The position numbers and the translations under genes are program-made. A stretch of DNA of 64,000 nucleotides from Unio delphinus. Lineage: Eukaryota; Mollusca; Bivalvia; Unionida; Unionidae. The notes under the pieces were generated by a model, which was not told where the DNA came from, did not search any database, and saw nothing but the letters and a program-made list of their open reading frames with translations. This document shows, piece by piece, positions 55,240 to 64,000 of the stretch (positions within the stretch are counted from its first letter, which is position 1; the number at the start of each line of letters is the position of its first letter). Location of the stretch: the NCBI GenBank assembly GCA_029339505.1, contig JAQISU010000114.1, positions 6,335,001 through 6,399,000 of the forward strand. Reading direction: 5' to 3'.

Positions 55240-55685
55240 TTAAAATATTTTGACATTTATCAATCTCAATGACGAAAAGGAAAAGGCAAATTGCTCACAA
55301 TGTGTACAATAAAGTAATCATGCATTCTTTTTGCAATGCAGATAATCATTTCTTGTTTTAGGCAGATAATAACAGTATGCACTATGTTAAAGGTAACAGG
55401 ATCATAGAGTGAGATTGCAAATAAAATATACATTTAGTTTGTTTTCAAGCAATATTTATTCAAATTTAATGAGGATGGAACTTGTTAAAAAAAACAACTT
55501 GCGAACATGTCCTAGGTAATGTCACTGCCACATGTATATATCAGAGTTGCTTCCCTTTGTCAATGTTAGGAGCTCTTCACTAACAGAGCTCACCGTTATC
55601 CTGCAAAAATTTCACCTTCAGGTTTCAATTCTTTTTTTTCTGTATCTTAAGAATATTAAATCAGCTGCAAAAAACTTAATATATA
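55240..55685. other. Intron of the ROCO-like gene
   Basis: Nothing recognised. Confidence 0.45.
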
Positions 55686-56010
55686 TATGACTGAAAACCA
55701 TATTTTCTATTTAAACCCTATGATAATCCTAGTGTCCTAGAAACATACAGATCTATTTCATACTTAACATCAATATATGACTGAACACCATATTTTCTAT
55801 TTAAACCCTATGATAATCCTAGTGTGCTAGAAGCATACAGATCTATTTCATACTTAACATCAATATATGACTGAACACCATATTTTCTATTTAAACCCTA
55901 AAATAATCCTAGTGTGCTTGAAACATACAGATCTATTACATACTTAACATCAATATATGACTAAACACCACATTTTCTATTTAAACCCTATGATAATCCT
56001 AGTGTTCCAT
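55686..56010. repeat. 90-bp tandem repeat, 3.6 copies
   Basis: Copies are marked by CTGAAAACCATATTTTCTAT at 55691 and its relatives at 55781, 55871 and 55961. Copies are over 90% identical by eye; the last is truncated. Confidence 0.95.
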
Positions 56011-57488
56011 GAATTTACATGTCAAGATTATTAAAATATACATGTACATCTACAGTTCTTTCAAATATTGTTCAATCAAGATTCAGTTAGTTTGTTTATT
56101 TACTCATTCCGCTACCAAAAAATTAGCCAATGAGAATTTCAGTGAATGTTATGTGAATACAGAATTTGCACCAAGATCTGTACATTTAATCTTTTCCCTT
56201 GTGCTCAAATTTGATGAATAATGATTATGTCAGTGTACTTCTTTGTTGGATCATATGGAAATATGAAAATCCCTTTTAATATCTTGACTTTGTTGTGACA
56301 TGCATATAAAGTTATATTTTAAAAATTGTAGAAATTTTCAGCTAAACCAAATCCAAATAATGAAATAATCTAGGATCCATAACTTTGGTAAGAGACTGTT
56401 AGCTGCAAGCAAGTGGTCCATAGGGAATCATCAAAGGCTTGTTTGGCTATAAAGCCTTGCCATCATGATTAGATTATTCAAATGTGTAATTAACCATGCT
56501 CTCCCAAGTGATTTTGGCTGTGAAATTTGAATTAGAGATGGTGATAATCAGGATGGCCCCTGTTACATGTCCAACTGTTAGCACTGGGCTACATGAAAGG
56601 AAAATCAAAATGAAACTTGAACTAAGGGTAAAATTTTGTTCCAAATTTCTTGTGTTCCATGTACCTTTTGAGTCTCTTCAAAATAGTTATTGAAGAGCCA
56701 CTGTGGGTTAGATACTTACATAATAAATAAATGGTGGATTATTATACTGTTATAATAAACATTATAATATTCATCCTTTACTTATTTAAAAGATAGGTAG
56801 ATAGATACGTAGGTAGGTGGGTAGATTAAATAAAGATAATAAATTTAATGTCTCACATAGAAATACATGCAGAATGCAAATGATTTTCAAAGTTAACTTT
56901 TGGGCATTTATGTGCAATTAATGAAATTGTGAGAGCCTGTCTTTAGCAAATTGTGGGAAGTAAAATCCCAAAATAATTCAATATGTGATTCTTTCTTATT
57001 GTACATTTTGCCCTCAATATGTTTGACCCATTAACATAGTTTTGTGAAAATTGGTGTAGTGATGCATATTTCATGATATATTCTTATTTTCATCAGTTAT
57101 ATATTTCAAAATTCTAAAGTTTTTTTAATTTATCAAACGGTGTTAAAAAGAAGTTTTCATTTTAATATTTTGGTCCTTTCCAAAACACACCAAGAAATAT
57201 AAGGAACAGTTATCATATGTTTACTTTTGTTCACATTTTTTTTCATTCACACATTCTCATACATTTTCAGTGAATATCACATATGTTACTACATAACTGA
57301 ATTATATATACTGATAAAACACATAATAATGAATAATTATTAACTTCACAAATTACTTTCATTAATTGTTCAATAAATTTCAAAGTTCAATTCACTATGT
57401 CAAAATGTATAAAGATTTGTAAATGTCATGATACAACAACAAAAAACAAACAAATGAATTTGAATTTCACATTCAATCAGGCACTCAC
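56011..57488. other. Intron of the ROCO-like gene
   Basis: No exon recognised. A degenerate GATA/GGTA tetranucleotide stretch lies at about 56790-56825. Confidence 0.45.
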
Positions 57489-57590
57489 CAGTTATTATGT
57501 ACTTTTGAGAGAGTAATGTATAATAGGTGAAGTTGTTTGCATAGAAGCTACTTTGCTGTAATGTGGCTGACATTTCATTGAAAAGAATAT
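57489..57590 (-). CDS. ROCO-like gene, exon upstream of the P-loop exon
   Basis: Minus-strand exon bounded by an acceptor TACCAATAG and donor AACTG|GTGAGT, 102 nt. It reads ILFNEMSATLQQSSFYANNF followed by TYYTLLSQKYIIT and leaves one spare G that joins exactly with AC at the next exon to give Asp. No recognised domain; it probably belongs to the helical region before the Roc domain. Exons further upstream would lie beyond 57.6 kb on this strand and were not found in the window. Confidence 0.7.
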
Positions 57591-58106
57591 CTATTGGTAA
57601 GCCAAAAGCAACAAACTTTTCTCTAATATCAAGTAAACAACATGAAGTATACTAACAGGCCATATCATTTTAAGTACATAAGATATTTTAACTAAAAATA
57701 AATTCTACAGAACAAAGTTCTCAAATCTGAAAAGGATAAGTTACCCATTTTTGTGTAAAAACAACAAGGATGACAGTTGCAAAATACTCTTATTTAATGA
57801 CTGGATATTTGGTTTACCATTTCTTTAATATTTTTGCATTTCTATTTCTATCAACTTTATTGAATGACCTTTGATTGTTTGTGTTATTTTTTATTTCAGA
57901 AATGACCTTCGCTCTTTCTATTTATTTTTCTCTCTCTTAATGACAATATATGAACTTTCTTTTTATATATAACATAAGCCTTAAAAATAAAATGTTCATT
58001 ATCAAATAGAATATCTCAGCAAATCCTAGAAGTAATGTAATGATCAATATAAGATATAAGAATTTTATAATAAAGGCAGCAGATGACTCATTGAGAATTG
58101 CCTCTG

Positions 58107-58107
<1 letters not shown>

Positions 58108-58154
<47 letters not shown>

Positions 58155-58600
58155 CTTTATTTATAGAGGGTGACTCATTAGTAAAGGACTATTCTCCCTT
58201 GAGGCCCTCTTAAGGAGAGTATGAAAATGCACTCTATATGAAGATAGCAATAATTAGTGTCACAGTCTACACAGAAGCTGTCATTAAGGAAATACATGTA
58301 CCTATAAATATAGGTATGATCATCATCTATAATAAACACATGCATGCTCATGATATTTCTTTTTAAATACTCTAATATTTTCAGCCGATTTTACATGTAC
58401 TGGAAGCTTATTCCACAGAACTGTACCAGAGTATTGAAAACTCTTTTTGAATTGCTCTGTTCTTGGTTTTGGTGCTAGAAGTTTTCCATGTGATATTGAT
58501 CCCAACTGGTATTTTGTTGAAAAAGGCCTGAATAAGTCCTGAAGATATTCTAGGGCAGTTCCATGTAGACATTTATTTAAAAGAACTGCCTTGTGAAAAA
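58108..58600 (-). mobile_element. CR1/jockey-like non-LTR retrotransposon 3' end
   Basis: On the minus strand a 60-codon frame (58323-58505) has LLAPKPRTEQFKKSFQYSG followed by TVLWNKLPVHVKSAENIRVF, the C-terminal block ('P..RTE..K.SF.YSG...WN.LP..V') found downstream of the reverse transcriptase in many invertebrate non-LTR elements. It is followed by a short 3' UTR and ends in an (ATT)n tail (58110-58153), as CR1/L2-type elements do. The 5' part is missing (5' truncation). Confidence 0.75.
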
Positions 58601-58609
58601 TCTATCCTG

Positions 58610-60769
58610 TCATATTGCTATAGGTTGAAGATGTAATGAATTACCTGAAAAAAATGAGGAATACTCAATATATCTATTGCAAGATACACATTTTACTACA
58701 TGACAGGATACATATTAGATCATCTTGGGGTTACCAATATATAATTTCTTTTGCATTCAGATTCATGGGGAGAAGCTATTGTATTGAGCAATAACTTTAA
58801 GTTGCCTATACACAGACGCAAAGTAGATGCAAACAGCAACAATATAGTTTTGGATACTTCAGTTCAAAATAACACGTTCAAACTTATGAACATTAATTGT
58901 CCTAATTGATGTTTATGATGAATGTATTCAAATTTATTTCTGATGAGAAAATAATATAGATTCAAAAAGATCCACTTGGAGAAAGAATAAACCTATCAAG
59001 CGGGCAAGGTTAGATTTCTTCCTAGTGTCAGCAACTCTTATTACAATGGTAATTGTTTAATTTTCAAAGATTGCTATTACGGGAAAATACGTATTTAAAA
59101 TAATAGCAGAATTGAATTGCTTTGAAACGAGTAACAACCATAGTTACTTTATAAAACTTGTAATGAGTGAATGCTTAATATGCATATATATATTGGTACA
59201 TATATGTATATAAGTGGAAATTCTTACAATAAATTTACTTTTCTTCGGCTCTCTCTCTTTCTCAGCTTATATTCTGTAATGAGTTTAGAATTAGAATATA
59301 ATACTATGTACTAATGTTAACACTATTCTCTGTAAAGTTATGAACATTTATAATTAACTGTGAAGAAGTCATGGGTTGGATCATACCAACTGCTGGCATT
59401 GCATGGGAAATAGTACAAAAACAAAAAAACAATGTCTACTGAATGAAAGTAGACAAGTCATATATATTTACATGATAAATTCTAGTACATATAATTATTT
59501 CATTGCTAATAAAATAGCACAATAAAAGATGGTATACATAGGCATGGTTTTGATTGTGTATTAATTAATAAAACATTGATAAGTTTATAAATATTTGCAC
59601 TGCTATAAATATCTTTATATTAATTACATCAAAGCCCATAGGATAGAGAGATAATAATGTCTTAATTGTAAGTCAAGACAGTAATCTAAAGAGAACAATA
59701 TGTCTTAAAGTTGTAGATTTTTCATATTCGAATATTATTTCAGCTTTTATATTTTCTATTTTTAGAAACATTAAACACATTTAATTTTTATTTAATCATC
59801 TGCAATTTGTTCTCAGTCGCTTATGATAAGATTTGTTAACCCAATCATCAACATAATTATTCAAAGTAATATTATGTTTTTCCCAATTCTTGGATGGGTT
59901 ACTTATTTTTTTAATTGGTAACATATTGCACAGTTTATGAGTGGAAGCAGAAATGATTTTTGATACCATATAGTACTGCATAGAGGGGACTTAATCAGTG
60001 TCACATAATATCCCATGGTTAAGTAACACTATAAGACATGCCTCCAAATTTGACTGCACCCAACATTTTAGAATGATAAAAAAATAGTACTAATATGCTA
60101 TAAAAATGGGACACTAATGGTGCTTTAAAAATAGGAGAACCATATTTGATTTGACAGTTTAGGCACCTTAATGTTGTGGTTTTATTGAAAAAGGTCTCAA
60201 AATATCCATGATTTTGGATGACAAGCTGTTGTTCATTATACATAAGTCTTGCCAGTGTCATAAAGACCAAATCCCCCTCCCCTCCTAACAATTTCCTTCA
60301 AAATTTGGGGTGGAAGATCTTGATGTTACACTGTCTATAGAAATTGCTGGTTAAGAAAAGGAAAGTGGAATAAGCTATACAATTTTTTTTAGATTGATGT
60401 TGCATTATAATTAATGGATTTTTAAAAAAATGATTTGTACATGGCTATAATTTGTGCAAATTGTGAGATCAGCACTTTGACTATAGGCATTTAAGTATTA
60501 TATAATTTGTTTATCTTGCACAAAGCAAGACATCATCCAACAAATCATCACTGATAATCCAATCAGCATAGCTTCAACAGCTCCAGTTCATGGCCATTAA
60601 TATCAAAGACCAGACTAATAAGCCATGTGATCCAACTCCAAGATCAAAAGTCAGAAGTTCTATACAGACATTGGACTAAGGCATGTCTTTGAGAGGTTAA
60701 ATATTGTATGCCCACCTAGAAATGCCAGTAGTAGCACACACTTGAGCCAGGAAGTAATACAGTTTAAGA
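58610..60769. other. Intergenic, nothing recognised
   Basis: AT-rich; the short ORFs at 59.8-60.3 kb (minus) have no motifs. Confidence 0.45.
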
Positions 60770-60833
60770 ATGTCATCAGTTTATGATTTTCATGAAGAAG
60801 ATGAAACAGAGAAGGGGCATGAAACAGTAGAGA
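60770..60833 (+). CDS. Candidate first coding exon, unknown gene
   Basis: ATG at 60770 starts MSSVYDFHEEDETEKGHETV, ended by a strong donor GAGA|GTAAGTA in phase 1. Highly acidic. It is upstream of plus-strand exons at 62.1 and 62.8 kb, but the phase does not fit directly to 62.1 kb, so the link is uncertain. Confidence 0.35.
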
Positions 60834-62115
60834 GTAAGTACAGTTAATATTGTTTTTAATGAACGCTATATACTACATAATTTCTTAAAATATATCAATT
60901 GAGACGCTTCATGATTAAAAACCTTTACACAGAAAATAGAAATTACTGAACTATATTTCTACCTGAAACAGTTTTAAAATAAAAATTTGTTTCTGTATAC
61001 TGTGTCATATAAACAAGCAAATTAAAGAAAGCATGATCTTTCATTTTTAAATTTCAATGAAAGGTTTAATTTTCTGTAAATGAGAATTATTAGTTCAGGA
61101 TAGATACACAATGAAACAATGCAACAATAAAACAACCAGCCAGCATTTTTTTGCAATGTAATAAGCTGTTTCAGCTCCATAAATACATTTCTAATTGATT
61201 TAAAATCCACAATATGTTAGTAAAATGTCCAGGTTTTTTCCAAGAAACTGACAAGGTTATGTATTAAGTATGTTTTATTATATTATGTTATTATTTATTG
61301 ACGGGGTTGTATGCAGCAGTTCTAATCTCTGCTGAATACTTTTTCAAACCATATTATTAAGTTTTATACCAAATCTTATATATATAGATGTATCATATAT
61401 TTTTACACCAATATGCAATTTTGTGAGCCAGAAAAATTCAGAATTAAAATTCATTCATTGCTGAGTAGTGACTGAGAATCCAATCTCTGAAATTAATTAC
61501 ACCACTGTTCACTAGAGAATCAAGCTGCCGTTCACTTGCTAACTGTGACTAGGTACAGTTTCCAAAGAGTCAGGTTATAACAGTCTTATTGGTGAGACCT
61601 ATATTGATAGTCACACACACCCTTCAAATATTGTGTGAACATGATCACCTTTGAAGTTTTACATTGTTAAGATAATTAATTTTTGATACACATGTACAGA
61701 AATAGAAACACTAATCAAAGCTAATTTAATACTAGTATTACAAGATTTAAATATCCTATAATTGAGTATCAGTTGCCAACATTATGCGTTTGTCAAAAAC
61801 TTGATCTGTCATTCACATCAATCTAATATAGTGTATTCAAATTTCTCATCTCAAATGTGACTATATAACACAATTAATTATGAATTCAGATCTGTACAAG
61901 GAACATTTTGACAAACATAAAAATACAAAAGTTATGCATGTCAGGTTAAAGAAGTCTTTGGTTTGAAATTTGACTTAAATCATTTTCATTTTAGTTGAAC
62001 TTTGCAGAATTGTAAATATTCTAGTTTTAACAGTCAATCTCCTGATTTATCACATGAAATATATGCATGAAAAAGATTAAGAGAGGGTGATTTAAGAGAA
62101 GTTGGTTTCAGATAG

Positions 62116-62235
62116 TGTATGTATAAGTTTAGAATCGAAGATGCTATTAAATCTTTTCTTACAGATCCAGATATAAATTACAAGTTTGGAACAGTTGAAG
62201 AATGTGGACTTAGTAGTGATGAAACATGTATAAAG
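62116..62235 (+). CDS. Coding exon of an unrecognised plus-strand gene
   Basis: Either an acceptor at CAGATAG| or a start ATG at 62119 gives MYKFRIEDAIKSFLTDPDIN, then YKFGTVEECGLSSDETCIK, to donor ATAAAG|GTAATT in phase 0. A TAG immediately precedes, so the exon cannot extend further upstream in this frame. It joins in phase with 62782-62913. The combined about 83 codons have balanced coding composition. No family recognised. Confidence 0.6.
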
Positions 62236-62781
62236 GTAATTAAAAAAAAAAGCATATTAAATTCTCTTTTGCTCATATACATTGCAAACTCTCTTGTTTA
62301 AAATGGTCCATACATTGAACAGTTTGAACTAGACAATTCATTATTAGTATATTATATTGTATACTTGATGTGAACAAGCTGCACACCTCTTTTCATGGCC
62401 TGAGCCATTAGCAGGTCTCCAAATTCCATTGAATTATACATTTTTACATTTCATCAATGATAACATTTTTATTTGTAACCTGATAGCAAAAATGCCAGTA
62501 ATGAGGAATGATTATTTATAACAGATAATGCAATTTAAGTAATAAAAATATAGATCAAATTTTTATATTTTTTAAATGTTTTCCTTTATATTGATGTATT
62601 AGTTGGAAACAGAATAATGAATAAGAGTTAATGGTGGACTTGCTGGTGGATACATTTATAATCTTGGAAAGCTTTGTCACAAATGTATATGGACACAAAC
62701 TTTTTGTGGATTTCATTGTCAGTATGCAAACAAACAAAAAAATTCTAAATTGGCTACTATGTGCCTTTTATCTTTTTATAG

Positions 62782-62913
62782 TGTATTGGGGGTGCTGGAT
62801 TTACAGTGGAATTGCTTTGGACAGATCATGTCATGAGTACTACGCTGTTTTACAAACAGTTGGACTGCAGCAGTGTCACATATTTCTGTGAAAGTCTGAG
62901 CACATTTTTGAAG
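62782..62913 (+). CDS. Coding exon of the same unrecognised gene
   Basis: Acceptor ATCTTTTTATAG| then 44 codons (CIGGAGFTVELLWTDHVMST; FYKQLDCSSVTYFCESLSTF) to donor TTGAAG|GTAATA, phase 0 at both ends. The splice sites are good and the frame fits the previous exon. The ORF overlapping it in another frame is a shadow. Further exons are probably beyond this point; none were found before 64 kb. Confidence 0.65.
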
Positions 62914-63404
62914 GTAATATGCTTTTTCATCAGTAAATAAAGTGTCTTTACATTTGATTTCTGTAATTATAAAGGAACGTAGTCACAATGAACTCAAGAG
63001 TCTTCCAAACCTGATCTCTATAAGTATCACACCCACTGAAAAGTCAGGAATATAAAATGGGTTCCATCCACCAATAGCTTAACTCATCTGTACATCAATA
63101 AGAGTACCGTATTTTGCTAATATTTTTAACTTGATAAACATTGATAAATATTTTTGAGGTTGCCATGAAAACAAGTTCCAAATTTTTCAAAATCTATTTG
63201 TGGCTTTTATTTCAGTCTGATCTTGTCAACTTATTAAAGTTATTATGCGGTTTGTCACACACACACATACATGCATTAAAAATGTATTAAAGTTCTAGTA
63301 CAGAGATGACCCTTGTGTGACAAAATCACGATGAAATTTTCAACAAATTTATCCGACATGCTTTGTTACAAGCTAACATTCTTGTTAGCATTGGAGTTCC
63401 AACT
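62914..63404. other. Intron or flank, nothing recognised
   Basis: A short CA-rich microsatellite lies at about 63259-63267. Confidence 0.4.
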
Positions 63405-63655
63405 GAACCAGTGGCCTTGTAGTTAGAGCATCTGCCTTGGCTGTGGGAGGTTGCGGTTTTGAACCCTGGCTGAGTTATACCTGAGACTTATAACAATGAT
63501 ACTAACAGCTGCATTGCTATTGCCCAGCATTAATACAGTAGTGTTAGAATTCATTGGCCTGGTGTCAGGATAATGTAAGGGTGGGACAGCATGCCACATG
63601 TCTTTTGTATGATGGCCCAATAATAGAAATCACTATAAACTGTCACACACCAGAC
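63405..63655 (+). mobile_element. tRNA-derived SINE
   Basis: Head with A box GTGGCCTTGTAGTTAGAGCA and a B-box region GGTTTTGAACCCTGG, then GAGACTTATAACAATGATAC, CCCAGCATTAATACAGTAGT and GGTGTCAGGATAATGTAAGG. Same family as the copies at 5.66/7.66 kb and 32.8 kb. The minus-strand ORF across it is an artefact. Confidence 0.88.
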
Positions 63656-64000
63656 ACCGTAATGATATGACTGAACAATTATTAAAGATATGTAAAGCAT
63701 TAAAATCACACAAACACTCTTTGGAATTCCTATTCACTTATTTTTTTAGTTACCACCCACCCCTCCAACAACCATCCCTGAAGATTAACTGGTTTGTCCC
63801 TAACATATATTAAGTTTTGACTAAGATTGTCCATATTTAATGAGTGCACTGTACTTTTGTAAGTAACTTAACATTTTATAAAGGGAATTCAGCTCTGTGT
63901 GAGGTTTGCGCTATATAACCTTTCAGCAACATTGACAAAAATAGTAAAAGTCTCTTTCTCAGACCATTTTACATTGCCTTTCTGCATGAAGCATTGGTAG
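63656..64000. other. Flank, nothing recognised
   Basis: No motif, ORF or repeat that I can support. Confidence 0.4.

Overview
The window looks like nuclear DNA of an invertebrate animal, most probably a bivalve mollusc. It is AT-rich with very low gene density, has GT-AG introns and many microsatellites and minisatellites, and carries tRNA-headed SINEs, DIRS-type and CR1-like retroelement relics and hAT-like elements. It also holds a split gene of the Roc-COR GTPase kind that is expanded in bivalves. Species cannot be named from the sequence alone.

Layout. 1-13.1 kb is mostly intergenic: a candidate terminal exon at 8.1-8.3 kb, a SINE at 10.36 kb, and a three-level nest at 5.66-7.77 kb in which a SINE is split by a TTAA-flanked inverted-repeat element that is itself split by an element with an 8-bp target duplication. 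13.1-20.06 kb is a badly decayed Polinton/Maverick-type element (element A) keeping mainly the virion module: packaging ATPase, a Gln/Pro-rich protein, a pVI-like small protein, major capsid protein, adenain-like protease, fibre-like protein and three further tail or minor structural genes. 20-28.5 kb is intergenic with a candidate minus-strand exon, retroelement scraps and minisatellites.

28.5-57.6 kb holds, on the minus strand, exons of a ROCO-like GTPase gene. The exons at 57.5, 55.1, 51.5 and 50.3 kb (Roc domain) join in phase; those at 31.2 and 29.1 kb carry COR-like sequence; a possible last exon lies at 28.6 kb. The large intron between the Roc and COR parts contains a second, much better preserved Polinton-type element (element B, about 33.6-45.3 kb), a 43-bp minisatellite array, a 49-bp array and a DIRS relic; another intron contains a hAT-like element. 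57.6-64 kb has a CR1-like tail, two or three plus-strand exons of an unrecognised gene, and a SINE.

Element B encodes, left to right: A32/FtsK-type packaging ATPase (-), a small CxxC protein and a phospholipase A2-like protein (+), a retroviral-type integrase (+), one long frame for protein-primed DNA polymerase B followed by an SF1 helicase (-) with an HNH-like zinc domain in the next frame, a Cys-rich protein (+), a NUMOD/HNH homing-endonuclease-like gene (+), an unknown 125-residue protein (+), an unknown 90-residue protein (-), and a tail block (-): a large structural protein, a membrane protein, a beta-rich protein and a helical protein. The capsid and protease genes expected next are missing at its right end, whereas they survive in A, so the two copies complement each other. 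The long frames of B keep their motifs but carry single in-frame stop codons, four of the seven being TGA, which points to an endogenised copy decaying by point mutation.

The most notable points are the polymerase-helicase(-HNH) single-frame arrangement, the roughly 48-residue motif duplicated inside the large structural protein and shared with A, the small hairpins (GAAAATCC/GGATTTTC type) between the element B genes, and the nested inverted repeats at 40.6-40.75 kb.
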